From Clusia tigrina (Eukaryota > Arthropoda > Insecta > Diptera > Clusiidae), in NCBI GenBank assembly GCA_920105625.2, contig OV050030.1:29196516-29260515 (forward strand): 64,000 nt of DNA, written 5' to 3'. Below the pieces are notes generated by a model. That model saw only the letters and a list, made by a program, of their open reading frames with translations, did no database searches and was not told the origin of the DNA. Each line of letters opens with the position of its first letter. The first letter of the stretch is position 1. A program made the position numbers and the translations under genes. This document shows, in pieces, positions 21,631 to 32,448 of the stretch.

Positions 21631-23150
21631 TAAGATGGAAGAGCAACCGATTGCTGATAATGAACTCGAAATAACGCCGCCCGCTTATATTGAAGTGTTA
21701 CCAGCCATCGGCGGAGCTGTTTAAGGCTGGAGCCGAAGAGCTTTCGAATCGTGTGCATCAATTCCTGTGCAGAATATGGTCGGAAGAATGCATGCGCAGC
21801 AATTGGAACCTGAGTGTGCTCTGCCCAGCCACAAGAAGATGATCCTGCGATGTGCACCTACTACCGCGGAAGTCGTGTTTTTAACATCGCATAAAAAATT
21901 CTATCTGACTTACTCTGCGAAAGACTGAAACTAATCGTTAACGAGCTGATTGGATCCTATCAGTACGGTATCAGCCCTGGTAAATGTATCATCGACCAAA
22001 TCTACGCCATGTGTTAGATCTTGGAGATGACACTTGAGAAACAAATTGATACCCACCATGTTTTCGTCGATTTCAATGGCGCTTTTGATAGCACGATAAG
22101 GAGCCAACTACACGCCGCTATGGCTGAATTTGGCGTGCCTACAAAGGTAATCAGGCTATGCAGGATGACGCTAAATGCAACCTGCAGCTCAGTAAAAATT
22201 AGAAAAGAGCCCTTTCAACACGATGCGAGGCTTCAGAGAGGGTGACGCCCTGTTGTGCGACTTTTTGAAGCTAATGCTGGAAAAAATCATCCGGGCAGCA
22301 GAAATGAATCACACTGGCACTATCATTAATAAAAGTGTCATTATTTTGGTGTATGCTGATGATATTGACATCATTGGCCATAACGCTCGAGCGGTGAGTG
22401 CAGCGTATACCGGCCTGGAAAGAGAAGCAATGCGAGTGGGTCTTCAAATGAACAAGGGTAAGACGAAATACATGCTGGCAGCATATAGGGAGTCCCATCG
22501 TCTTGGACATCACGTTGCTGTTGCCGACTGCAACTTTGAAGTTTTAAAGGATTTTGTCTACCCAGGGACCAGCATCAACACCATCAACAACATCAGTTTG
22601 GAAATTACATGGGTACTTTCTCTAGCTAACAAATGTTACTTTGGGCTTTGTAGGCAGCTAATAAAGAGTAAAGTCCTCTCTCGACGAACAAAGCTAACTC
22701 TGTATAAGTCCCTCATCATTCCCGTCCTTCTGTATGGAGCAGAGAGCTGGACGATGCCAAACAGTGACGAGCATGCGTTAGGCTCGTTTGAAAGAAAAAA
22801 TCTGCGTAAAATCTTTGTACCTATATGAGTTTGCGGCGAGTATCGGATTAGATGGAACGATGAGTTGTACGAGCTATACGCCGATATTGACATAATCGAG
22901 CGAATCAAAACCCAGCGGCAACGCTGGCTGGGTCATGTCGTGCAGATGGATGAAACTGCTGCAACTAGGAAGGTCTTCGATACGATGCCCAAGGTGGGCG
23001 ACGTAGGAGGGAAAGACCAAGTTCAGGAGGACTTGAATTGCGGGATTTGCATCTGGCGTCAGCATGCGCTTAGCAGAGATGACTGGCGAAGGCTGATTAT
23101 GCGGCATTGGGTTGTTCACCAACTAAGTAGAAGAAGAAGAAGATAGAAGC
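21631..23150 (+). mobile_element. RTE-like non-LTR retrotransposon fragment
   Basis: 5'-truncated ORF2. Degraded RT pieces are at 21650-22010. The A motif reads HHVFVDFNGAFDSTIRSQ (22021-22245). After a frame change come the B region MRGFREGDALLCDFLKLMLE and the intact catalytic block ILVYADDIDIIGHNARA (about 22340). The thumb region reads LIIPVLLYGAESWTM. After a stop at 22826-22828 it continues with RIRWNDELYELYADIDI and RWLGHVVQMDE (22865-23146). The 3' end is a short GAA-rich run (AGAAGAAGAAGAAG, about 23130-23145). The clade is assigned from the short C-terminus and the WLGHV block, so RTE-like is a best guess. Inactive. Confidence 0.78.
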
Positions 23151-23794
23151 GCTTCTTAGAACTGGTAGTGGAGTTAGTCATTCTGCATTTATCCAGCTCA
23201 TCAATGGAAATTTCACTGAGACGTCTTATTTAAAAATAAATGATATTTTCAATTTGTCTACAGCAGCTATGATGAGGATACGTGTTGTATATCTTTACAT
23301 ACGGTTTCTTCTCTCTTTGTAGTTGTAATGGGTGAACGCCCTTAAGGACATATATGTTCGCATACTTTTTATGAATCCCACTTCCTGAATTTATAAAGCC
23401 TTACTTCTCTCAAAGAACATAACTGAAGAACGATAAGATAAGTAGACATAAGCAATTTAAATTTTGAAAAAACTTAAATTTAAACAACGTCCAGAAACAA
23501 GAACTAGATATGTCCGGAGAGTTCAGAGCTAATTATCTGAAAGAATGGTTTTAATTCTTTAATGTGCAAAATTAATTAAATCGGCTATTCATATACACCA
23601 CAGCTATTATTATTGTATAGTAGATACAAATGCACCAAGACATTACGATCTATTGTGCCCTCATCAGAGGTTCAAAGTACATCTCTAAGTCCTACCTTCT
23701 GGACAAACGTGATGACAATTATTGGCTCCAGAGGGTTCACATCACCGCAGCTATAATACTGTTACGAAATTGCCCTCTTCACTATTTATACTGT
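23151..23794. other. Intergenic DNA, nothing recognised
   Basis: A+T-rich. An ORF at 23630-23863 has no recognisable motif and runs into the LTR-like block. Confidence 0.45.
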
Positions 23795-24127
23795 AACGTA
23801 TTTGCCGTCCTGACAATTTACTCTAACCCTCAATACTCGAATTCGTACCACTGGACTGTGTAGTAATCAAACAATCGCTGATTAAATTAAAATAATTAAC
23901 TTTATTTAATTAATGCAATTTACACATTTAATATTAAGCTTAAAGTTTACCCTATTAGAATTTATACTTTATTTTAATGTATTTAATCACTTCATTACAG
24001 CTCAATCACAATTACAAATATTGCTGCTTTGATTAAAATGCGCGATGTACACACTGTTACGGTTGATTTTAAACTGTGCCGACTATCATTACGTGGTGGC
24101 TGAAATACTTTTCGAATGGTTCAAGTA

Positions 24128-24145
24128 GAAAATTCTAGACTATTC
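24128..24145. promoter_or_regulatory. Heat-shock element 1
   Basis: GAAaaTTCtaGActaTTC: four alternating 5-bp units with one mismatch (GAC for GAA). It is the unit nearest the TATA position of the minus-strand promoter and is conserved in the sister copy at 30250-30267. Confidence 0.55.
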
Positions 24146-24158
24146 CCAATACTTCGGT

Positions 24159-24181
24159 GGAAATTCGAGAACATTCTCGAA
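24159..24181. promoter_or_regulatory. Heat-shock element 2 (four perfect units plus one partial)
   Basis: GGAaaTTCgaGAAcaTTCtcGAA: five alternating units in exact 5-bp register, the last four perfect. This matches the binding consensus of heat-shock factor. The sister copy at 30281-30298 keeps three perfect units. Confidence 0.65.
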
Positions 24182-24225
24182 TCCCATTTACACCTCAAAA
24201 GAGGGTTCTTGAGTAAGCTTTTATT

Positions 24226-24248
24226 TTCGAGAACATTCTGGATGATTC
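24226..24248. promoter_or_regulatory. Heat-shock element 3
   Basis: TTCgaGAAcaTTCtgGATgaTTC: five units in register with one mismatch, in the first 62-bp repeat. Confidence 0.6.
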
Positions 24249-24287
24249 TCTACACCTCGAAAGAGGGTTCTTCAGTAAGCTTTTATT

Positions 24288-24310
24288 TTCGAGAACATTC
24301 TGGATCATTC
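24288..24310. promoter_or_regulatory. Heat-shock element 4
   Basis: TTCgaGAAcaTTCtgGATcaTTC: same pattern as element 3, in the second 62-bp repeat. Confidence 0.6.
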
Positions 24311-25092
24311 TCTGCACCTCGAAAGAGGGTTCTTGAGTAAGCTTATATTCGAATAGATTGTGTCTTGGCTCAAACACATAGGGTGGTGCACTCATTCTCA
24401 AACTCCAGATGGGATCCTAACAGTATGAAATCACGCTTCAATTCAAAAAAATATATATAGAAATAAATTTCATAAAAATATTGCATTATAGTTTTGTAAA
24501 CCCAAATCACATTTTGTAGTACTCGTATGTTGCAATGGAGCCAATGACAGTCACGCACGCAAGGATTTGGCAGCATTATGGATATATGTATATATTATTG
24601 CCTAGAGCTACTTTTTACAGAACGAAAATAAATTCTATCTATAGTTTGTACGTGTAAAAATGTCTATAACAAAATTAAGTTTGCGGTTTTAGAGTAGATG
24701 TAACCACATATATCAAGGACCAAAGGATCGTGCTGCCTGAAATTTTATTCGAAATGAAATCAAAGGTTTTGAAAAAAACCGATACGATATAAATTAGAAG
24801 TATAAAATCTCGAAAAATTTCGAATATGGGTTGTGGGAAGTTTCCAAGACACTATTTCTATAATGCTTCGGATGTGGATATGTGAGTATATAAGCAATTA
24901 AATTGGATTGTAAATATTAGTGGTTATTTACTTCATGACTTTATTTTAGTGTTTTTCTCACTATCACCTTATTTGCTTTCACATGTTTCGTAAGTAAAAT
25001 AGATGGTAGGAACGTATCAAAATAAGCAGGAACTTTTTTATAGTATCATTTTTCATCAGCATTTGGGCATCAGCAAAATTATAAAATTTGAT

Positions 25093-26096
25093 TCATGTTT
25101 CTCGAATCGAGAAAAATAGTACACCTTCAATACGTGGCACACGGTCTACATCTATTTGTGCAGAAACTTTGTAATCACCATCTGGAAATACCGATGGCAG
25201 AACAAACGCATTAACAGGAAAACTATTTACCAGTAACTCATGCTGAAATACAGAAACAATAAATACTTAATGAGCCTCCTAAATGACTTCAATTGTTTAG
25301 AGATAGTTACTTCAAAGGGACAGGAATGATTTAGGTTCCAGTAAGGGTGAAAAGCATCGAATATCCAATCTACAAATATATTTTTCTTTCCATCCAAATA
25401 TGCACACAAATCAAGGGTAGCTTTGATCATAAATGGTTTATAACCATTCGCACGCTTAAACATCCTTATGTGTAACTGAAGAAAAATATGAAATATAAGA
25501 AGAAATTGAGGAGTTCTCTTAATTTGTATGATTTAGTAATGAAGAATTTTCAGTAATTAATATGAATATTATCTTATGTGAATCCAATTAATTAATATAA
25601 ACATTATATTAAGTGAATATTGTCAGTAAAGTTGTGCTATGAGCTATGAATGCATCCATTTAGATCAATGTAATAATCGAAATCTCTTTTACAGAAAGCT
25701 TCATGAGGTAAGAGGCAAATTATTCATTCATTTCATAAGGTCTACAAATAAATTTGGAACACTTTCTGTTTAATATTTTTCTGACATACTAATCCATGAG
25801 TAAGCGGACGCAACAGTGTAAATCGCGCGAATCCTAGCTTTGTTGTTCGATTAATCGGTTTTATATAACAATAATCAAAGAGACCATAAGTAGGATCCAT
25901 TGAAGTACAATCAAGGCGATTAGCAGTAATTTTATTTGCACCGATCTGAAAAATTATTTATATATTATGAGTCTATACGTCTTTTAATTTGAAATACCCT
26001 TTTGCTCTGCACATTTCTCCCACCATTCACCATAATATGGTTACTAGTAAGCCAGAAAATTCCAACGTAATATCTCAGAAGTGTATATCTGACCAT
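25093..26096 (-). CDS. DUF1091 (DM8) secreted protein, tandem copy 3
   Basis: Exons 26096-25998, 25945-25790, 25475-25311 and 25242-25093 (TGA) give 189 aa; introns are 52, 314 and 68 bp with GT..AG ends and phase 0. Exon 1 encodes MVRYTLLRYYVGIFWLTS, a likely signal peptide, and is one codon shorter than in copies 1 and 2. Family landmarks are LDCTSMDPTYGLFDYCYIKP, the sequon NRTT, MFKRANGYKPF, LDLCAYLDGKK, NHSCPFE (Phe for the usual Tyr), FPDGDYKVSAQIDVD and the C-terminus SIRET. No disabling lesion is visible. It is most like copy 4. The HSE-rich promoter block lies 3' of this gene and points away from it, so it is not an obvious promoter for it. Confidence 0.88.
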
Positions 26097-26540
26097 ATTG
26101 ACGTGTTCAGTGATTATTTGTTACTAAATAGAAGGGTTCCAATACGCAGGAATGAAATACATCATGTCTCTAAATACAATAATCAGGGAAATTAGCGGAG
26201 TGTGAAAAGCATATTAATGGAAATAAACGTTTTGTAATTTTTTGAAATGAAATGGAGACTGGGTGAGCTAGAGAGGTATTGATAGTATTTATTGTTGATT
26301 GATTGAATCGCAACGATAATGGTAAACTGATATTTTATATAATTGCTTATATGCATCGAACTTGATTGGTATACTTGTTTATACGCCGATATGTGCCAAT
26401 GCATTGCTTATGTGTGTGCCAAAGTGATTGTTTAAACTTTCAACAGTACTTTTAAAATACTAAAACTTTCAGCATTTAGTTGGAAGCTACCTATAATAAT
26501 AATGCAACCAAATCGGAAAGTATGTGAGGTGTTGTTCAAA

Positions 26541-26960
26541 GGACATGGTATAATATTTATTAACTTGGATTAATTCTGAATCGCCTTTGTATATGATGCA
26601 GTTAACTTGATAAAAATATAGAAACTCGGTGCTTGTGTACTTTTATAAAATACATTATATGGTAGTAAATTTTCCGCACTACTTTGATCACAAACGAGTT
26701 AGTATATATAGAAATTTACGGTCGTCAAAATGGACCAATTTATTTTTAGCAATTTAATTGTAATGCGAAGTGGGTAAAAAATTATTTTAAATATTTAAGT
26801 GGATTACCGTAACATTGAATCATAATAAGTTTTCTGATAGAATTGATTTAAAATATATATAATACTATATGGGAAACTATTTTCTAGCAGGACTATCCGA
26901 CCTCTCGGCTGTAAAACCGTAGGATCTTCTAAAATAACTCAATTCCTTAAAGTGGATCTA
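26541..26960. other. A+T-rich intergenic DNA up to the mariner
   Basis: No gene or clear repeat. The TA at 26959-26960 is the left target duplicate of mariner 2. Confidence 0.5.
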
Positions 26961-27988
26961 CGAGGGCGGATTGATATTGAAGCTATCTAGCGCTAGATGG
27001 CAGCACAAACACTGTAGTCGCAATCGTTTGAAGTAAGCAACTTTTGTGTTTCTTGAAAAATGGAAAAAAGCGAATTTCGTGCAGTGTTTAAACACTATTT
27101 TTTGAAAGGGAAAACGGCGAAAGAGACAAAAGAAAAGCTCGATAAACATTACGGTGAGTCTGCTCCGTCACATTACATGGTAAAATATTGGATTGCTGAA
27201 TTTAAACGCGACCGAACAAGCACTGCAACAATACCATCAACAGGAAAGCCAGAAGAGGTGGTTACTGAACAAAATATCAAGAAAATCCTCGATATCGTTA
27301 TGAATGATCGCCGAGTCAAGTTGCGTGAGATTGTTGAAATGGTAAACATATCATATGAACGTGTGTTCAACATTTTGCATGAACATTTGCATATGAAAAA
27401 GCTATCGGCAAGATGGGTGCCGCGTTTGCTCAGTGTCGAACAAAAACGAGTTCGACAGACCACTTCACAGCGGTGTTTGGACATGATAAAGCGTAATCCT
27501 GTTGATTTTTGGCGTCGATTAATAACTGTTAATGAAACGTATGTCCACCACTACACACCTGAAACCAAAAATTAATCGAAACAATGGGTGGAAGCTGGTG
27601 GAAGTGCTCCGAAGAAGGCAAAGGTAGTGAAATCGGCTGGCAAGGTTATGGCCACTGTATTTTGGGATGCACACGGAATATTGCTCATCGATTATCTTAA
27701 GAAAGTATCCACAATCACAGGAAAGTATTATCGTGCATTATTGGATCAATTGATTGATGCAATCAAGGAAAAACGACCACATTTAAAGAAGAAAAAAATG
27801 CTCTTTCTTCAAGACAACGCACCGGTTCACACATCATTAGATACGATGCTAAAATTACGTGAAATACACTTCGAATTGATTAATCATCCACCTTATAGTC
27901 CAGATTTAGACTATGTTAAGAATAAATGGTTTTTGAAAAAAAAAATTTTTTTTCCTACTTAAGTAGCTTCAATATCAATGCGCCCTCG
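26961..27988 (+). mobile_element. Mariner-family DNA transposon (mariner 2), internally deleted
   Basis: Same family as mariner 1 in the other orientation, flanked by TA (26959-26960 and 27989-27990). The terminal repeats are CGAGGGCGGATTGATATTGA on the left and the reverse complement of TCAATATCAATGCGCCCTCG on the right. The transposase starts at MEKSEFRAVFKHYF (27060), keeps the helix-turn-helix part, and has a stop at 27573-27575 where Gln is expected (KNQSKQ in mariner 1). The second catalytic Asp is in FLQDNAP. The first is changed to Asn (VNETYVHHY), and a deletion joins YSPDL directly to DYVKNKW, removing the third. It cannot encode an active enzyme but keeps its ends. Confidence 0.92.
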
Positions 27989-27990
27989 TA

Positions 27991-28120
27991 GATAACAAGC
28001 CATCTTTTTTCCAACGTTTAGGAGGGGTATAGGTTATAAAACGGCGCTAAGCCGCTAGTTGTGATTCATGCCAGGATGCTGTGGATCAGCCACCTGAACC
28101 AACCAACCAACCATCATATA
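27991..28120. repeat. Possible 3' end of a non-LTR element, (AACC)n tail
   Basis: G+C-richer stretch with paired GGCGCTAAGCCGCTAG and a tail AACCAACCAACCAACC (about 28099-28114), a style seen at the 3' ends of LOA/R1-type elements. No coding match. Confidence 0.35.
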
Positions 28121-28514
28121 TTTAATTGTATAAACACTTTCCAGAACTATATCGCTTCAAGATTAATTGTAACAGTTTTTGCATAGATGAGGCATTGTTG
28201 AAATTGCACGTCACGAATTTAATCAGAAGATTGTGATAGAATATTGAATTGGGTATGATCACAGCTAACTCTGTTTTGGTCCGAATCATTTCAAGGAAGA
28301 TGAATAAAACTGATTGTGGACTACTAGAATGGAAATATAAATTGATTGTCTGCCTAAGAGAACTTTCAATCCGGATATGAGAAAATAACAAATCAACGTT
28401 ATATAGATCCTTTAACCGAAACTTTTGGAGGCCCTATATCCCATTAGGAATGACAAGTTCTAAGAGAGAGAGATAGAGAGCGATATTTATATATTTATTT
28501 ATTTTTTCAAAGAA
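28121..28514. other. A+T-rich intergenic DNA
   Basis: No feature recognised apart from a short GA-rich run near 28464-28480. Confidence 0.4.
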
Positions 28515-29480
28515 AAAAGGTAAAAAGGGTATACTAATTTTGTGCTTTTGAGACTGGTTGCAATTTCAAGAAGGAGGCGTGGTAGGAATAGACTTAAGTA
28601 TACAGATATGTCAGAATCACTTTCTTTGATTTTGTCCGTCCGTCTGTCCATCTGTGGCCACTTTTTTTCTACACCGTTAGAGCTATCTTAATGAATTTTT
28701 GCAAAAGTATAGTTTATATGGGCCGATTCGAACAAAAGCCACGCCTTCCTCCCATATAAGGAACTTTTCTCAACTTTTTAAAAATGACTATAACTTCGGT
28801 CCATTTGATGGAATCGTGACGCAATTTGGCAGTTATGGAGATGTGGTTCATACTAAACACTATGGGTTTAGTATGACTACATATGGGCAGTATATATTAA
28901 CTACCACGCCCACTATTAACAAATATTCATTACTTCTGGTAAAGATTTATTGATGAAATTTTACCTGAAGGAGCATGTGGACATTATAAAGGTTTTTGCA
29001 ACAAATCGGATTGATCAGAGAAAAGAAACGACCACTTTTGATATAGGGAACTTTCGGGTCTAAAATTAAAGTAAGCATCGGAATACAAATTGGCAGAAAT
29101 ATACATGGGGTCCATAATAGTGTGTGTGCAGGAGATCATAATACAATTGCCATGTCCACAATTAGCCAAAATCATGACTGGGTTCCTATTAAAGATTCAT
29201 CCACGAAACTTCAGAGGAAGGTTGCGGGTACTAACATTAAACATCACGCAAAAAATGGGCGTGTTATTTTTAGCGCCACGCCCACTATTGATATATTAAT
29301 ATAACTTACGACGTGTAAAATATTTTTGGACGAAATTTTATATTAGCACCTATAGGAGCCCTACAAAGCCATACACAAGAAATGGGGTCGATATAATCAA
29401 TTCAAGTTACCCTTTCGAAAATTACCGTAGATATGCTCCCAAGAATGATATAAACAAAGATTACGACATCCCTAGTAGAA
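28515..29480 (+). repeat. Non-coding dispersed repeat, copy A
   Basis: Shares ordered blocks with 48190-49265: GGTAAAAAGGGTATACTA, AAGGAGGCGTGGTAGG, GTCCGTCCGTCTGTCC, CTACACCGTTAGAGCTATCTTAATGAA, CACGCCCACTATTAAC, CATGGGGTCCATAATAGTGT and a 3' part with ATAATCAATTCAAG..ACC. It has no open frame. It is rich in GTCCGTC and CACGCCCACT, which I recall from non-coding repeats of flies, but I cannot name the family. Confidence 0.7.
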
Positions 29481-29949
29481 AATTGAAATGTTCTGCGTAT
29501 GTAGCACAAATGACGTCACGCTGGGTTCCTATTGCCAAATAATTTCCAGTAAAATATTTGTGGAAATATGACAGTGGGACAATTTATTTTTTTTCTTTTC
29601 AAATTATTTGATAGTGAAAAATTAAACAATTTTCTTTAAATTACTTTGTTCTTTTATTGAAGTTTTATGTAATCTTATTCTAAAGTACATTCACTTTGCA
29701 TTTGCTTCAATGTTCTTCGCTTCCGTCAAATATTTTTGCAAATATCCGCTAGTAAGCAATTCTCCATATAATTACAAAAAAATGGCAACGCATGATTTCA
29801 GCGTTCCCATTAATGAATTTGATAGCTTACTTAGCCCACCGTCACCCATGAGAGGGTACAGTCCTGTAGAGGATTAATCATAAGAATAGGGTTTTCATTT
29901 TTCAATTTGTGCCAAATAAAGCCAGCCAAATTCTCCAAACCGTCTTATT
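29481..29949. other. Intergenic DNA, nothing recognised
   Basis: No ORF or repeat supported. Confidence 0.4.
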
Positions 29950-30569
29950 CTAGTTTGCCGTCCTGACAATTTACACAGGACTGTGTAGTAATCAAACAAT
30001 CGCTGATTAAATTAAAATAATTAACTTTATTTAATTAATGCAATTTACACATTTAATATTAGGCTTTAAGTTTACTTTATTGCAATTTACACTTTATTTA
30101 ACAATTCATTCAATCAATTTATTACTTCTCAATCACAATTACAAATATTGCTGCTTCGATTAAAATGCGCGATCTACACACTGTTGCTTTTCTACTGTTC
30201 TCGACTTCGAACTGCTGGCAGCTTATATACTTTTCGAATGGTTCAAGTAGAAAATTCTAGATTATTCCCTATTCTTCGGTAGAAATTCAAGAACATTCTC
30301 CCATTCCATTTACACCTCGAAAGAGGTTGTAAATGGAAAGGTATGTCTTGACTCAAACACATAGGGTGGTGCACTCATTCTCAAACTCAAGATGGGATCG
30401 TAAAAGTATGCAATCATGTTTCAATACAAAAAAATATATATATAAATGAATTTCATAATAACATTGCATTTTAGTTTTGTAAACCCCACTCACATTTTGT
30501 AGTACTCGTATGTTGCAATGGAGCCAATGACAGTCACGCACGCAAGGATTTGGCAGCATTATGGATATA
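29950..30569. repeat. Tandem duplication unit 4, left part, with LTR-like promoter block
   Basis: Sister of 23795-24590. On the minus strand it keeps an intact TATA-type box (GTATATAAG, 30222-30230) about 20 bp from the nearest heat-shock element (30250-30267); a second element is at 30281-30298. It lacks the 62-bp array. It ends at the TA (30568-30569) where mariner 3 is inserted; the unit resumes at 38154. Confidence 0.78.
30222..30230 (-). promoter_or_regulatory. TATA box of the LTR-like block
   Basis: Minus-strand GTATATAAG preceded by two heat-shock elements and followed by a non-coding leader with AATAAAG near 30090. The same position in unit 3 reads GTATTTCAG. Confidence 0.5.
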
Positions 30570-30777
30570 CGAGGTGTGATCAAAAAATAACCGTTATTTT
30601 CATCTTTTCGTGAGTTACGTATGTTCGATGTTCGCATTTTTTTTCTATTATGTTGGTACACATGTCTGTTATATATGTTGGCAATACCAACCATTTTGGA
30701 TTGTCAGTTTGTTTTTGACAGATAAAAAGGTTAGTCGTGTTTTGGTGTGCTCTTCGATTTTGTACTATTCGAAAAAA

Positions 30778-31461
30778 ATGGATCAAAGAAACTGTATTCA
30801 ATTTTGTGTAAAAAATGAAATTAAATGCGCAAGGACATTTGAAATGTTGACTGTGGCCTTTGGCGAGTCTACTATGAGCAGAACACAAGTTAAATTGTGG
30901 TATAAACTGTTTAAGGAAGGCCGAGAAGATGTCAATGACGATGCTCGTCCTGGTCGCCCGAGCACGTCAAAAACCGATGAAAACATTGATGCAGTGAAGA
31001 AAATGATTTTGGATAATCGTCGAATCACTATCAGAGAGGTTGCTGATGATGTTGGCATATCGTTCGGCTCATGCCAAGCAATTTTTACGGATGTTTTAGG
31101 CATGAAACGTGCGGCAGCGAAGATTGCTAAATTTTGAGCAAAAACAACGTCGCGTGGACATCGCTCAGGAACTGTTTTTGGCCAAAAACAAAACCGTTAT
31201 CATGCCTCAACCACCGTATTCACCGGACTTGGCCCCCGCTCACTTTCTGCTCTTTCCTAAACTGAAGACACCGATGAAAGGAAAGCGTTTTGCTACGATT
31301 GAGGAGATAAAAGAAAAATCGAAACAGGAGCTGTAGGCGATACCAAAAAAAGCGTTTCAGAAGTGTTTCGAGGATTGGAAAAAACGCTGGCATAAGTGTA
31401 TTATATCTGAGGGGAATTACTTTGAAGGGGACAAGGTAGTTGTTGATGAACAAATAAATAC
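30778..31461 (+). pseudogene. Mariner 3 transposase, internally deleted
   Basis: Starts at MDQRNCIQFCVKNEIKCA (30778). The helix-turn-helix part reads to KMILDNRRITIREVADDVG and MKRAAAKI, then a small frame-shifting deletion near 31125 is followed by LLNFEQKQRRVDIAQEL. The protein then jumps directly to FLAKNKTVIMPQPPYSPDL, so the middle, with the first two catalytic Asp, is missing. The third catalytic position reads LAPAH where LAPSD is usual. A stop at 31334-31336 precedes FQKCFEDWKKRWHKC. The C-terminal codons are cut by the BEL insertion. No catalytic Asp remains. Confidence 0.88.
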
Positions 31462-31936
31462 TGTTGGATAAGATCGCTCCATACATATTTATTATTATAA
31501 ATTTTAAATTATTTAATGTTAATATGTATTTCCTTTATTCCGGGCCACCCTAATAGTGTTTGTATATTTTGTTTAAGAAATAACAACATACGTATATACA
31601 TACGGTTATTAGTTCCTTCGTTTGACCAGTATGTATGTGTGTTGTTGTTGCTCTTGGTCTCATCTTCGATGAGAGGAAGAATGACAACAACAACACCAGC
31701 ACAATTGCAAGAATTTACTTCCAATAGCTCATTCAGCCACTGCTTTGTTATTGTTATTCCCTTTTGCAGTCGCTGCTTAAAGTAAATGCTTTCCGTTTTT
31801 GTTTTGGATTCTATGGTCTGGTGATAAATTAATTTGTATAATAAAAATCAGTTGAAAATAAGAGACGCGTACGAAAAGTTTAATTTTTTAGAGCGCTAGT
31901 TTGGGCCACAAAATAAATAAAGGTTTCTGCGCAACA
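31462..31936 (+). repeat. BEL/Pao 5' LTR
   Basis: Begins TGTTGGATAAGATCGCTCC and ends GGTTTCTGCGCAACA. AATAAATAAAG near 31912-31922 is a plausible polyadenylation signal. Confidence 0.93.
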
Positions 31937-32448
31937 TTTTGGCGACCATAATAAGAAGAAAGACGGTCTGTAATAAGAATTGATACAGAGATTACCAGTT
32001 AATCCGTGAGCCGCAAGCAGTAATTATTTTTTTGGTTTTTTTTTTTCTTCATCGAGCTACGATAAGGAGGACAAATTTTATTGGGTTGTCGTCGGTGCTG
32101 CACATTAATTATTACAAATTTGTCGAGTATAGTGACAAATTTTATTGGAGCCAAGTGTGGTGCGTCGTAAGTTCAAATTTGTTACTCTTTTAATGCGCTT
32201 ATCAATTGCTGTTATCACGGAGATTTTGGGCTAGAACTTATTAGAGCCGACCGAATATTTGTAAAAGAAAATTACAATTGGTAATTTTTTAAGCGGAAAC
32301 TTTTATCGTCGTTAGTGGTTCATAATACTTTCAAAATTTCTCAATTTTGTTTCGAAAGTTGTACATAACTTTAAAGCGTCATATACAATCGTTGTCCGTT
32401 AGTTTTCATATAACTGATTATATACTGTCGCTCCATTTGTGACGGACA
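31937..32448 (+). other. BEL/Pao primer-binding region and gag leader
   Basis: Non-coding leader of about 510 bp between the LTR and the gag ATG. The first bases TTTTGGCGACCATAA are where a tRNA primer would pair; I cannot name the tRNA. Confidence 0.6.

Larger units (their letters stand above)
23835..24350 (-). repeat. LTR-like promoter block (putative solo LTR) with heat-shock-element cluster
   Basis: Read on the minus strand, this block has upstream repeats, a cluster of heat-shock elements, a TATA position (degraded here, intact in the sister at 30222-30230), a non-coding leader, AATAAAGT near 23970 and an end near ATTCGTACCACTGGACTGTG (23839). That end and the leader resemble the putative LTR at 44411-44933 (ATTCGTATCGCTGGATTGTG), so I read this as a related LTR of a Ty3/gypsy-like element. 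No coding part of such an element lies nearby. The left LTR border is not defined. Confidence 0.5.
24191..24360. repeat. 62-bp tandem repeat, 2.7 copies, each full copy carrying a heat-shock element
   Basis: Units start at 24191, 24253 and 24315 with CACCTCRAAAGAGGGTTCTT and end with GATNATTCTCTR. The third unit is partial and diverges after about 30 bp. The sister block in unit 4 has a single degenerate piece, so the array expanded, or contracted, after duplication. Confidence 0.85.
23795..26540. repeat. Tandem duplication unit 3 (LTR-like block plus DUF1091 gene 3)
   Basis: Paralogous to 29950-30569 plus 38154-40075. Similarity begins at TTTGCCGTCCTGACAATTTA (23799 and 29956) and runs past the gene to about 26540. 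In unit 4 the same DNA is interrupted by a mariner/BEL nest; unit 3 is the uninterrupted version. Confidence 0.82.

Noticed and set aside
24191..24360. Regularly spaced repeats considered as a CRISPR array
   Set aside because: They are contiguous 62-bp tandem repeats without unique spacers, in a eukaryotic genome.
24060..26096. HSE cluster as a heat-shock promoter of DUF1091 gene 3
   Set aside because: The TATA and leader point away from the gene, and the cluster is about 0.8 kb beyond the gene's 3' end.
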